This document shows positions 34,673 to 44,057 of a stretch of DNA of 64,000 nucleotides, piece after piece; position 1 is the stretch's first letter, and the number at the start of each line of letters is the position of its first letter. Origin of the DNA: UBA2882 sp964619485 (GTDB lineage: Bacteria; Bacillota; Clostridia; Lachnospirales; Lachnospiraceae); NCBI GenBank assembly GCA_964619485.1, contig CAZUCI010000003.1, positions 1 to 64,000 on the forward strand. The letters are read 5' to 3'. The notes below the pieces were generated by a model that ran no database searches, had not been told where the DNA came from, and saw nothing but the letters and a program-made list of their open reading frames with translations. The position numbers and the translations under genes were made by a program.

Positions 34673-36400
34673 ATGGCTAAGAGAGTAAAGCAGTTAATTT
34701 CATTGGGCGTTGTTATGGCGCTGCTTCTGTGTGGATGCGGTACAAGTGTAACGACGAATGAGGCTGAGAACAGTGAAAAACCGGAGCAGAGCAGTGGGGA
34801 AGAGCAGGCTGTTCACGATGAGGATTATGAGGAAAAGATGCATTATGCAGCTACCAGCTGCTATGGAAAATATCCGGAGCAGATTACCTACACCCTGGGA
34901 AAGCTCAGCGGAACCAATAATTCCAATATGCCTGATGGAGACACCTATGAGAACAATGCCTATACCCGCTTTTTGAAGGATATGCTCAATGTGCAGAATG
35001 AGGATGTCTTTGAAACCATGGACGATCAGTATGACGGAAGCGTGACGATGGCTGTCGCATCAAAGGACATACCGGATATCATGATTGTTACGGATCTGGA
35101 GGATCTGCAGATGCTGGTGGAAAATGATATGATTGCGGATCTTACGGAAAGCTTTCAGTATTGTATGAGCGATACCATTAAAAATATCTATCAAAGCTAT
35201 GGGGAAGATATTATGGACGTGGTCACCTTTGACGGCAAGATCATGGCAATCCCGGAGACAAATATTGCAGATGGACCCAATCTGATCTGGCTTCGCAAGG
35301 ACTGGATGGATGAACTGGGTCTGGAGGAGCCAAAGACGCTTGAGGATGCAGAGAATATTGTGCGACAGTTCCGGGAAAGAGATCCTGGGAAAAACGGTGA
35401 GGGAAATACCATTGGCATTGTCTGCGACCCATCTCTGTGCGGCGGCTGTGGTTACAGCAGCGAATATACCCTGGATATTGTGTTTGCCGCTTATGGAGCT
35501 TTTCCAAAGCAGTGGATTTATGATGATCAGGGAAATGTGGTTTATGGCTCTGTGCAGCCTGAGGCAAAGGAGGCGCTTGCTCATATAAGGAACATGTATG
35601 AGGAGGGAATTCTGGATCAGGATTTCCTTTTGAGAGCCAGCACCAACATTATTGAATTGATTAAAAACGGACAGTGTGGCTCCTTTTTTGGTCCATGGTG
35701 GGCACCAAATAATCCACTTATGGATGCAATAGAGGAAAATCCGGATGCAGAGTGGGAGCCGTACCTTCTGGCGACACAGGAGGATGGAACAACCAGCTAC
35801 CATTCTCAGAATCCCTCCTACAAATATGTGGTAGTAAGAAAGGGATACGAGCACCCGGAGGTGGCATGTAAGATTATCAGCGTGCTCTTTGACTACATCC
35901 GTTATGAGGAGAGCGATAACCGTGAATTTGAACGCTATTATCAGGAAAATGTAGATCCCACGGCCAGACCGCTGGCGATCAATGTGGATTACAACAATGC
36001 CCTGTCCTTATGCTATAACGCTATCAGGGATTCGCTGGAGGGAAAATCAGATCCGGAAAGTCTTAATCTTTTGGAATATTCCTACTATGAAGCGTGCAAT
36101 GCTTATCTTGAAAATCAGGAAAATGCAACACCGGAGCAATGGGCGGCATATACATCCCGTATCACGGCATGCAGGATTCTGTCTGAGGCAAAAACAAATC
36201 GTGTCCACTCCCTGTTTTTCGGGGAGACGGACACGATGGTAAAGAACTGGTGGAAGCTGGAAAATCTGGAGAGCCAGACTTATCTGCAGATAGTGACGGG
36301 TGAAAAAAGCCTGGATGCCTTTGACAGCTTTGTTGACGAGTGGAATGCAGGAGGCGGGGCACAGATCACCGGTGAGGTAAGCGAAAAGATTAAGGATTAG
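34673..36400 (+). CDS. Large extracellular solute-binding lipoprotein (LplA-type)
   Basis: A 575-residue lipoprotein with lipobox LLCGC (C21/C23 region) and an acidic linker, then a family 1 binding fold of the large LplA/YtcQ class (AVASKDIPDIMIV, LIWLRKDWMDELGLEEPKTL, DPLTD-like central segment). These usually bind complex oligosaccharides. It follows the malEFG genes after a terminator and has no permease of its own, so it may share the MalFG channel or act as a sensor accessory for YesM. The last 11 bases overlap the end of the opposing gene. Confidence 0.85.
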   Translation: MAKRVKQLISLGVVMALLLCGCGTSVTTNEAENSEKPEQSSGEEQAVHDEDYEEKMHYAATSCYGKYPEQITYTLGKLSGTNNSNMPDGDTYENNAYTRFLKDMLNVQNEDVFETMDDQYDGSVTMAVASKDIPDIMIVTDLEDLQMLVENDMIADLTESFQYCMSDTIKNIYQSYGEDIMDVVTFDGKIMAIPETNIADGPNLIWLRKDWMDELGLEEPKTLEDAENIVRQFRERDPGKNGEGNTIGIVCDPSLCGGCGYSSEYTLDIVFAAYGAFPKQWIYDDQGNVVYGSVQPEAKEALAHIRNMYEEGILDQDFLLRASTNIIELIKNGQCGSFFGPWWAPNNPLMDAIEENPDAEWEPYLLATQEDGTTSYHSQNPSYKYVVVRKGYEHPEVACKIISVLFDYIRYEESDNREFERYYQENVDPTARPLAINVDYNNALSLCYNAIRDSLEGKSDPESLNLLEYSYYEACNAYLENQENATPEQWAAYTSRITACRILSEAKTNRVHSLFFGETDTMVKNWWKLENLESQTYLQIVTGEKSLDAFDSFVDEWNAGGGAQITGEVSEKIKD

Positions 36401-37838
36401 TGGCAAAAACAGCTCTGTAAGCCTCATCAATAGAAAAATTAAAGGTGCGGAAGGTCATCTGATTTTTCCTTTCTGTAATATAGTCCTCTGAAAAGAGAGC
36501 ATATTCGGGAGAAGTCAGTGCCTTCGGCATTTTTTGCGCTAAAGCAGGAACTGCATCAAGGCTTAAATACTGGGACGCAATGGACTCGAAGGCCATGGTT
36601 TCGTCAGCAAGGGAGCAGTTGTAGGAGGCTGTCACATAATCCGGTCTTGCCAGTGAGAAAACGAGGTAGCATATGCTAACTACTGAAAGAATATAGACAA
36701 AGAGCGGAAAGGAATCTCGAAATACGCTTATGAGGATTCCCACAAGGCAGCAGAAAATAGCAATCAGAGAGGCAATTACCGCCAGACGCAGAAAGGTTAA
36801 GCCGTAGGCAGATATATAAAGAAGAATTCTCACAAGGCTGGAAACCGTCATGATGAAGGTACAGCCGCAGATGATGCAAAGGAGAATTTTCAGGAGTCTG
36901 TGCTCTCTGAAGTGTCTGCTGCATAAAAGAACCAGAGCAAGATTGAGCAGACATACAATCAGCAGCTGAAAGAAACCTTCCCGGGCGTAGGAGGCATAGG
37001 TATACCCCTGTGGAAGAGCCAGAGAGCCGGTGAACAGATAGAGAATCTGAATGATGCTGAATAAAAGATAGAGGAGCGTCAGAGGAGATAGAAAAATCAG
37101 AGCTGTAAGCACTTCCTTGTCTTTCTTTTTTTCATCAGACAGGTTCATGTGGATGGAGTGCAGTCTTAAAAAGATGCAGATGGAGCCAAGCACTGCAAAA
37201 ATACACCAGAAGGGAATGGCAAAAAGGTTCATGGGGAGCTCAAAAATTTTACCCAGAAAATGAAAAAGTTCCTTGAATAAATTCCCAAATACGGCATCCG
37301 CACTGGATAAAAGAGCAGTGGCAAGAAGCAGAAGCGGAAGGGCAATGAGAATACCAAGCCAGATGTATTTTGCTTTTGATTCCTCTTTTTTGTCATGAAT
37401 TTTAAAGAAGTCGCGCATGCTTAAAAAGGGTATGCTTAGCTCCCTGGGGGAGGAAAGCAGCAAAGCAGGCACAAATAACAGGAATTTTAGCAGGTTTATA
37501 TGGTACAAATCCTGAAAAAAGCGTAACAAAAAAACACCCAGGAGCAATATAATCGCGCACCCGTTGAAAAAGATCAGTGTGTCACTGGCGGTTCTCATAT
37601 TGGAAATACCCAGTAAAAGAATAGCACTGGCTGTTAAAAGCTGCCCTTTGGTCAGCCGCTTTCCCAGCTTCCAAAAGCAGAGGGAAAAATAGGCAATGGT
37701 AAGCACGCAGAATACAGGGCTTAAGATGCTTGCCGGATTCTGATAAAGGCAAAAGACGGACAAAACTCCGTAAATAAGACTTAAAATCCCATAGAAGGGA
37801 AAATTGACAGTAACTGTTTCTTTCATAATCATCCTCAT
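36390..37838 (-). CDS. DUF4173/DUF4153-type integral membrane protein
   Basis: A 482-residue protein with about eleven to twelve membrane helices and the family segment YTYASYAREGFFQLL (about residues 280-295). A C-terminal soluble tail of about 70 residues follows. Function unknown; relatives occur near two-component or XRE regulator genes. Alternative starts lie at 37832 and 37826, the former closer to the purine-rich AGGAAATG. Confidence 0.78.
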   Translation of the reverse strand: MRMIMKETVTVNFPFYGILSLIYGVLSVFCLYQNPASILSPVFCVLTIAYFSLCFWKLGKRLTKGQLLTASAILLLGISNMRTASDTLIFFNGCAIILLLGVFLLRFFQDLYHINLLKFLLFVPALLLSSPRELSIPFLSMRDFFKIHDKKEESKAKYIWLGILIALPLLLLATALLSSADAVFGNLFKELFHFLGKIFELPMNLFAIPFWCIFAVLGSICIFLRLHSIHMNLSDEKKKDKEVLTALIFLSPLTLLYLLFSIIQILYLFTGSLALPQGYTYASYAREGFFQLLIVCLLNLALVLLCSRHFREHRLLKILLCIICGCTFIMTVSSLVRILLYISAYGLTFLRLAVIASLIAIFCCLVGILISVFRDSFPLFVYILSVVSICYLVFSLARPDYVTASYNCSLADETMAFESIASQYLSLDAVPALAQKMPKALTSPEYALFSEDYITERKNQMTFRTFNFSIDEAYRAVFATNP

Positions 37839-37913
37839 TTCCTGCTGCTTATAGTGGAGTATGCAGCATATTGTTTCACAAATTTTTTTAGTACTTATTT
37901 TTATTGCTTGGCT

Positions 37914-38141
37914 TTATTGTTTCTTTTCCGCTTCTTCATCGGGAATATACTCGATAATATCACCGGGCTGGCAGTCCAGTGCTTTGCAGATAGCTTCCAG
38001 GGTCTGCAGCCGGATAGCTTTCGCTTTATTGTTTTTCAGGATAGAAAGATTGGCCAGAGTGATATCGACCTTGCCAGCAAGCTCGGTCAGCCCCATTTTT
38101 CGTTTGGCCATCATGACATCCAGATTTATCATAATTGACAT
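37914..38141 (-). CDS. XRE-family regulator (YozG-like)
   Basis: A 75-residue helix-turn-helix protein (MGLTELAGKVDITLANLSILKN) with the tail ALDCQPGDIIEY typical of small YozG-type regulators that are encoded with DUF2975 membrane proteins. It lies 43 bases after the DUF2975 gene on the same strand. A start at 38132 (MINLDVMMAKRK) is possible. Confidence 0.88.
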   Translation of the reverse strand: MSIMINLDVMMAKRKMGLTELAGKVDITLANLSILKNNKAKAIRLQTLEAICKALDCQPGDIIEYIPDEEAEKKQ

Positions 38142-38184
38142 GGAAATCCTCCTGTTGGTAATTGCATTCTGTTAAACAGAATGG

Positions 38185-38631
38185 TTAGATGGTAAGATCA
38201 TTTTCTAATTTGTAGGTTATTGCTTTGTCAAAAACCAAAGATAAAACCTTGGAAAAAAGGCCTGCAATGACAAAAACCAGAATCACGATCAGGACAGCAG
38301 GTGTAATATACAAGAACAGGCGCAGGGCAGTGACCAGAGCAATGAGAATGCTGTAGGTGCCCATTTTGCGAAGGCTGGTCACATTCTCCCTGATAAAGCA
38401 GTCGTCGTTCAGGACTGTCAAAAACATGTTACGCAATTGCCCGATAATCAGAATTGCCAGAATGCCGGATATCAGGAAAAGGACTAAAAGCGGCCAGTAG
38501 AATTTGTCAAAGAGTGGATTGTACTTTCGGTAGATATGAAAGCTCAGTGGCAGTGTCAGGCAGACCAGCATGCCGGAAAAGTACATGAAATCCAATAGAA
38601 ATTTTGTAAAGCGGGTCAGTTTATCATTCAC
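38185..38631 (-). CDS. DUF2975 membrane protein
   Basis: A 148-residue protein with four membrane helices (about 12-32, 45-66, 92-110, 115-135) and the family segment NDDCFIRENVTSLRKMGTYSI. It is cotranscribed with the XRE regulator. GGAGGAAC lies directly upstream on the minus strand. Function unknown; the pair is common in Firmicutes. Confidence 0.85.
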   Translation of the reverse strand: MNDKLTRFTKFLLDFMYFSGMLVCLTLPLSFHIYRKYNPLFDKFYWPLLVLFLISGILAILIIGQLRNMFLTVLNDDCFIRENVTSLRKMGTYSILIALVTALRLFLYITPAVLIVILVFVIAGLFSKVLSLVFDKAITYKLENDLTI

Positions 38632-38788
38632 AGTTTGTTCCTCCTGTAATCTAGTACTGTAAGCTATTACCTAAGCGTTACTTATGCTATTACTTTATGA
38701 TGAATATACCACCTGGAAAAACATAAGTCAATAAAAATTTATCGTAAAACAATAAGAAAAACAACGTGCAAAATGAACAGCACCGTGC

Positions 38789-38794
38789 TATAAT
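38789..38794 (+). promoter_or_regulatory. Extended -10 promoter of the GGDEF-EAL gene
   Basis: TGCTATAAT (TG at 38786-38787) is an extended -10 with no clear -35. Divergent sequence at 38640-38700 has repeated TAAGC/TTACTTATG words and probably holds the promoter of the minus-strand DUF2975 operon. Confidence 0.55.
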
Positions 38795-38914
38795 CAACAT
38801 ATTGGATGATTTTTGTTGGATTTGTTACGAAAGAGGCAGTAAAAGGGCATCAGGACTTTGCCGCTTAAGCGACACCTCATGCCAATGTATCTTAATGTCA
38901 AAAAGGGGGATTCC

Positions 38915-40594
38915 ATGGAAAACAGGCTGAACAGAGTTGATATGAGACAAAAATATGAAGAGTTGCTGGATGTTTTTTTAAATGAGCCTATTAGTATTGA
39001 AGGTTTTTTGCGGGGAGCACGCAAAAGTGCAGCCATATTGACAACGCTTATTCCAATTGGACAGGCACAGATGGAGCTGACAGCACCATCCAACCAGTAT
39101 CTTCCACAGGGAGCGGAGGATACCTTTATTATTTACGAACAGAAGGAATGGGAAAGAGAGCTTCTGCTTGAAAAGAAGTTTTTTACAGAGGAGGGAGGAA
39201 GTGTTGTCTTTCGCTTTTATCCGTCCAGAGGAAACAGCTTTTCCAGGGAGCAGAAGGAGACACTTTTTTATTATATGAAGCTGCTTTACAGCTTCGGGGG
39301 AAGAGCAAGAATTGGAGCGATGCTGAAGCGGGCACTGACCAGTGATTCCATGACGGGACTCCCAAACCTGGATTCCTTTTTAAAGCATATCGGAAAGCTT
39401 GTTTCACTGCAGAGAGCCGGTTCCTACAATGCGTTTTATCTGAATGTGAAAAATTTTAAGTATATCAATAAGATGGTAAATTATCAGATCGGAGACCAGG
39501 TGATGGTACAGTATGCACATAAGCTTGCTGCTTTCACACGGGAGGATGAGCTGGTCGGAAGGTTGGGCGGTGATAACTATGTAGCTCTGATTCGCAGAGA
39601 GCGGACAGAAGCCTTTCTCTCCCATATTTCTGCCATTGAGGTGCTGGTGGATATGGCAGTGGGAGTAAAGCCTGTGACACTTTCGGCAGTGGCGGGAATT
39701 TATGAGATACCTGATAATCTGCATAATCCGGGAGACGTCATGATGCCTGTATCGGTGGCATTTCAGGCGGCAAAGCAGGTTCTGCATACCAGCTTTGCAT
39801 ATTATACACCAAAGCTGTCGCAGAGAATTCTCAGCGAACAGAAGGTGGCAATTGATTTTTCAAAAAGTATGCGGGATGGAGAATTTGTGATATATTTGCA
39901 GCCCAAGGTCAATCTGAGTACAAAGCAGATTTGCGGGGCAGAGGCACTTGCGCGCTGGATACAGAATGGAAATGTGATTCCACCGTCTGAGTTTGTGCCG
40001 GCTCTGGAGAAGGATGGAACCATCTGTAAACTGGATTTTGAAATGCTCAGACAGACCTGCGTCAAAATAGCAGAGTGGAAGGCAGCTGGTAAAATTCCGC
40101 CAAGAGTGTCGGTCAACCTCTCCAGATGGCATCTGCAAAATCCAAATCTGGTTCAGGATGTATTTGAAATTATTGACCGGTATGGAGTGGAACCAAAGTA
40201 TCTGGAAATAGAATTGACGGAAACTGTAAATTATGAAGAGCATGAGATTATGACCAGATTCTTTAAAGAGTTTAGAAGGCGTGGACTTTCCACCTCTATT
40301 GATGATTTTGGAACGGGGTATTCCTCCCTGAATCTGCTTAAAAATCTGGAGGTGGATGTGTTGAAGCTTGACAAGTCCTTTCTGGAGGAGCTTGGAGAGG
40401 GAAGGAAGGACAGGGTCTTGATTGAAACAATCATTAAAATGGCAAAGGAGCTTGACATGATTGTTTTGGCAGAGGGAGTGGAATCCACCAGTCAGAGAGA
40501 TTTCCTAATTCAGGCGCACTGTGATATGGCACAGGGATTCCTGTATGCAAGACCGCTTCCAGTGGCAGAATTTGAAAGAAGAGCATGGAAATAA
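38915..40594 (+). CDS. GGDEF-EAL protein, probable c-di-GMP phosphodiesterase
   Basis: About 559 residues, no membrane helix. The GGDEF domain (about 150-300) is degenerate: RLGGDNYVAL in place of GGDEF. The EAL domain (about 310-555) keeps its catalytic set: EAL in GAEALARW, N in VNLS, ELTET, DDFGTGYSS, LKLDKSF, AEGVE and AQGF. The likely activity is c-di-GMP hydrolysis with a regulatory GGDEF domain. AAGGGGGA precedes ATG 38915, which is better than the upstream TTG at 38858. It could balance the cyclase at 19257. Confidence 0.9.
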   Translation: MENRLNRVDMRQKYEELLDVFLNEPISIEGFLRGARKSAAILTTLIPIGQAQMELTAPSNQYLPQGAEDTFIIYEQKEWERELLLEKKFFTEEGGSVVFRFYPSRGNSFSREQKETLFYYMKLLYSFGGRARIGAMLKRALTSDSMTGLPNLDSFLKHIGKLVSLQRAGSYNAFYLNVKNFKYINKMVNYQIGDQVMVQYAHKLAAFTREDELVGRLGGDNYVALIRRERTEAFLSHISAIEVLVDMAVGVKPVTLSAVAGIYEIPDNLHNPGDVMMPVSVAFQAAKQVLHTSFAYYTPKLSQRILSEQKVAIDFSKSMRDGEFVIYLQPKVNLSTKQICGAEALARWIQNGNVIPPSEFVPALEKDGTICKLDFEMLRQTCVKIAEWKAAGKIPPRVSVNLSRWHLQNPNLVQDVFEIIDRYGVEPKYLEIELTETVNYEEHEIMTRFFKEFRRRGLSTSIDDFGTGYSSLNLLKNLEVDVLKLDKSFLEELGEGRKDRVLIETIIKMAKELDMIVLAEGVESTSQRDFLIQAHCDMAQGFLYARPLPVAEFERRAWK

Positions 40595-40756
40595 AGCATG
40601 GAAATACTTGAGGAAAAAGAGAACAGATGCAAGTTTGTTTTCTTTTTTTGTGCTTTTCGCACGAAAATTGTACAAAATGTTTAAAACTTAAGAAATTCTT
40701 AATAAATTTTTGGTAAAATATTTTTATAAAAAGTTGCCAGAGAAGGAGTATCTAAA

Positions 40757-41782
40757 ATGAAGTGGAAGGTATTGATTTTGACAGGAATGATGGGCATGCT
40801 TCTTGGGGGATGCGGTGTTATCAGGACGGAAGAAGAATATCATATTATGCAGACACAGAATACCGGCACCCAGGATGAGGTAAATAAAACGCTGGTGGCA
40901 CGTGGAAGCCTGGAGGTGGAGAATGATATCCCGGCAACAGCACTTCCCACGGCAAGCTCTGAGCTGTCTTTTGCTGTAAATGGAGAAAAATATGATATTT
41001 TTAATGCACATGAAGGAGACCAGGTCAAAAAAGGAGAGCTGCTCGCCAGACTGGACTGTAAGGATTACTCACAGCAGCGGGATGAAGCCAAATATGAGCT
41101 GCAGAGACTGGCGGTGGAAAAGGAGCAGCTGGAAGCCGACTTTTTGAACTATGGAATGTCTAAGGCAGATTACGACCGGAAAAAGGCAGATTTAGCCAAT
41201 GAGGAAGTCGTTTTGAACCAGAGAATCAGTGAATTTAATGTATACATAGATGAGCGAAGTATTTATGCGGATATGGATGGTACTGTAAAAAAAATGAAGG
41301 AAGTTGATGCAAATCAGTATTCCAAAGAAGGGGAAACAATCTATTACCTTACCGGCGGTGAGACACAGTTTCAGGCCAGTACAGCCAACTGCGCGGGTGT
41401 AGAAGAGGGCGGCGAGTATGACCTGGTGATGGGAAATATTACCTATAAGGTTCGCCTGGAAAAAATTGAAGAGGGCACGAAAGGAAAAAAGGATTTGTAT
41501 TTTTCTTTCCCAAATCAGGATTATGATGCATCAAGCGGAAGCAGCGGAAAGATTCATTATACTGTTTATTCCTCCCAGGATGCGCTGTATCTGCCAAAGA
41601 CTGCAGTCAGCAGGATTGGAGAGGAATATTACGTCTACTGTGACAACGAAAAGGGAATCAGAGAGGCGAAGCAGATCCAGATTGAAGGTCTGTATGGAGA
41701 ATATTATGTGATAAGTGATGGCATAGAAGAGGGGGCAGAAGTCATATGCGAACAAATAACAGTAAAGTTTCCGTTCTTTTAA
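40757..41782 (+). CDS. HlyD-like efflux adaptor lipoprotein 1
   Basis: A 341-residue lipoprotein (lipobox LGGC, C19) with a biotinyl-lipoyl-like hairpin (AHEGDQVKKGELLARLD), a coiled coil at about residues 110-165 and C-terminal beta barrels. It belongs to the MacA/HlyD class that links an ABC permease to its exterior partner. It overlaps the next adaptor by 37 bases in a different frame. AGAAGGAG precedes the ATG. First gene of a five-gene transporter operon. Confidence 0.85.
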   Translation: MKWKVLILTGMMGMLLGGCGVIRTEEEYHIMQTQNTGTQDEVNKTLVARGSLEVENDIPATALPTASSELSFAVNGEKYDIFNAHEGDQVKKGELLARLDCKDYSQQRDEAKYELQRLAVEKEQLEADFLNYGMSKADYDRKKADLANEEVVLNQRISEFNVYIDERSIYADMDGTVKKMKEVDANQYSKEGETIYYLTGGETQFQASTANCAGVEEGGEYDLVMGNITYKVRLEKIEEGTKGKKDLYFSFPNQDYDASSGSSGKIHYTVYSSQDALYLPKTAVSRIGEEYYVYCDNEKGIREAKQIQIEGLYGEYYVISDGIEEGAEVICEQITVKFPFF

Positions 41783-44052
41783 TCTGTGCGGTTCTTTTCA
41801 CATCCATGACAGGATGTGCAGGAAAGGATAAGGTTCCAGAGCTTAAGGAGCCTGTCTCCGCCCAGAAAGAGTATGTGGAGGTGGCAAGAGGCGATATCAG
41901 CGACAGAACCTATTATGACGGTTATGTTACACCGGCGATTGTGACAGCCGCCTTTTCCACATCGGGCAGAGTTGGAGAGGTTGATAAATTTATCGGAAAC
42001 CATGTTAAGGAAGGCGAGCAGCTTGCCACACTGGATATTGAGAGTGTGGAGCAGGAAATGAAGGAAAGGCAGCTGGAGCTGAACTATCTGACAGAGATTA
42101 ACCAGTTCACAAATGTTTTGTCCGTCAAGGAAATTCAGATGAACCAGGTGATGGCTTCCATCGATTCCAATGATGTGACAGGAGCTGATACCGTCATTGG
42201 ACAGGCAAAGGCTGAGCTGGACGCACTGAAGGCGAAGGTGGGAAATGGAGAGACTGTTTCTGAAAACGAAATTGCTCAGTATGAAGAAATTATTCAGCAG
42301 TATGAAGATAAAAGAAATATGCTTTTTGAGGAAATCAATGATCTGAATCATGCCAATGGACAGAGCAGTGCGGATGCAAAGGCTGCCACGGGAATTTATG
42401 GTATTGATACCAAAGAGTGTAATGCCAAACTGGCTGAGCTTCAGAAAAAGAAGGATAACGCCACCTTAGTGGCACCCTGCAGTGGAACTGTCATTGCGGC
42501 CATGGCGCCTGACGGAACCGATATCGTCAGAAGCGGTATTGAGGTAGAGGCAAACACCCCGGTCTATTACATAGCAAATGAGACGGAAAAATACCTGGTG
42601 TCACAGGAGCTGACCCAGAATAAAATGAAAAACGGAATGAGCGCAGTGGCTATTGTTGATGGAAAGGAATATCCACTTACCGAAGCTGATTACCCGGTTG
42701 ATTATGTGGCACTTTCCAAGAAAATGTCAAAGGAGGTGCTGGGGCAGAATGTGGATCTTCCATGCCGGTTTACATTGGAAAATGAGGAGCTGATGCAGGC
42801 ACTTTCCTGTGGGGAGTATGTGACAATCTGCCTGGTGGAGAGTGAGCAGAAGGATACACTTTATGTATCTAATGATGCAGTTTACCGGAATGGAAATGAG
42901 GATTATGTTATTCGCATCGAGGATGGCAAAGAGGTTAAGGTGGATGTTAAGCTTGGATTAAAGGCTACCTACGAAACAGAAATTAAAGAAGGTGTCAATG
43001 AGGGGGATGTATTGGTTGCCAAGACTGTTTTCTTTGAGACACAGGATTTGAAGGAGGTATCCTTGAGTGCCAATACCTTCGACTGGATTGAGACCCAGAA
43101 GCCTGCGGGAGCAGTTTACTTCCATTATCAGAATGTATTTTGTGAAAGCAATCAGGCACGTCTGAAGGAAATCTGTGTGGAGGAAGGACAGGCGGTAAAG
43201 GCTGGTGATCCGCTGGTTAAATTCACACTCTATTCCAATCAGTCAGAGCTTACAGAATTAGAGTATAAATTAGTGACACTTCAGGACGATCATGATAAGG
43301 CCGTTAAGCAGATTGATAAGCAGCGCACCATTGCACTGGGAGAGCGAAACGAGAGAGAGGCCGCCAATCCAAATGATCCAAGAATCGGTGTCTGCGACAG
43401 CCAGATTGATTATCTGACCACAACCATTGCACAGATGGACGCTGAGACAAATTATGCCAAGACAGTAGTAAATAATCAGATTGCAGCCTTAAAGAGAGAG
43501 AACAGCAGAGCTGTTATCACGGCAGATGCAGATGGTGTTGTGAACAGCATAGACCAGACGCTGGAAGGCAAAAGTCTTACATTAGGTAAGAGTATATGTG
43601 AAGTACGCGATATGAATTATCTGTTGATCAGCACGAAGGACGAAGGCAAGCTGCGTTATAACATGCCTGTGGAGGTGAAAGGAACCATCGATGATGAGGA
43701 GGTGACCCTTCAGGGAAGAGTTGTTGCATCATCGGATGTTGTACCGGTATGGACACAGAATACCTTTGCAGTTTTCTCGGAGAGAGCAATTATTGAGCTG
43801 ACCTCCGACCAGGGACTGGATGTTTCACAGCTGAAAAATGCAACAGCTACCGCCGTTACCAAGAGCTTTCCGAACGCTTATACAGTGGATAAGAAGATGC
43901 TGTTTACGGATACCTATGGCTATTATATTTACAAGGTGGAAGGTGACAGCCGAATTAAGCAATATGTGACATTGACCGGTTTCCTGGATGACAAGGCCTG
44001 CGTGCTGGACGGAATCGCGGAAGATGAGACCGTGCTGAGAAAGGAAAGGTAG
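41746..44052 (+). CDS. HlyD-like efflux adaptor lipoprotein 2 (two lipoyl modules)
   Basis: A 768-residue lipoprotein (lipobox MTGC, C24). It has an N-terminal adaptor module (GNHVKEGEQLATLDIES at about residue 85, coiled coil at 100-205) and a second module in the C-terminal half (EEGQAVKAGDPLVKF at about 475, coiled coil to 590). It looks like a duplicated MacA-type adaptor in one chain, much longer than the usual 350-450 residues. The permease follows 5 bases after its stop. Confidence 0.83.
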   Translation: MRTNNSKVSVLLICAVLFTSMTGCAGKDKVPELKEPVSAQKEYVEVARGDISDRTYYDGYVTPAIVTAAFSTSGRVGEVDKFIGNHVKEGEQLATLDIESVEQEMKERQLELNYLTEINQFTNVLSVKEIQMNQVMASIDSNDVTGADTVIGQAKAELDALKAKVGNGETVSENEIAQYEEIIQQYEDKRNMLFEEINDLNHANGQSSADAKAATGIYGIDTKECNAKLAELQKKKDNATLVAPCSGTVIAAMAPDGTDIVRSGIEVEANTPVYYIANETEKYLVSQELTQNKMKNGMSAVAIVDGKEYPLTEADYPVDYVALSKKMSKEVLGQNVDLPCRFTLENEELMQALSCGEYVTICLVESEQKDTLYVSNDAVYRNGNEDYVIRIEDGKEVKVDVKLGLKATYETEIKEGVNEGDVLVAKTVFFETQDLKEVSLSANTFDWIETQKPAGAVYFHYQNVFCESNQARLKEICVEEGQAVKAGDPLVKFTLYSNQSELTELEYKLVTLQDDHDKAVKQIDKQRTIALGERNEREAANPNDPRIGVCDSQIDYLTTTIAQMDAETNYAKTVVNNQIAALKRENSRAVITADADGVVNSIDQTLEGKSLTLGKSICEVRDMNYLLISTKDEGKLRYNMPVEVKGTIDDEEVTLQGRVVASSDVVPVWTQNTFAVFSERAIIELTSDQGLDVSQLKNATATAVTKSFPNAYTVDKKMLFTDTYGYYIYKVEGDSRIKQYVTLTGFLDDKACVLDGIAEDETVLRKER

Positions 44053-44057
44053 TAGAT

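Noticed and set aside
35060..35854. 264-codon minus-strand frame opposite the large binding lipoprotein
   Set aside because: Shadow of a strongly supported gene; no signal or motif of its own.
38858..38914. TTG start giving 19 extra residues on the GGDEF-EAL protein
   Set aside because: ATG 38915 has AAGGGGGA upstream; the extension has no such signal.
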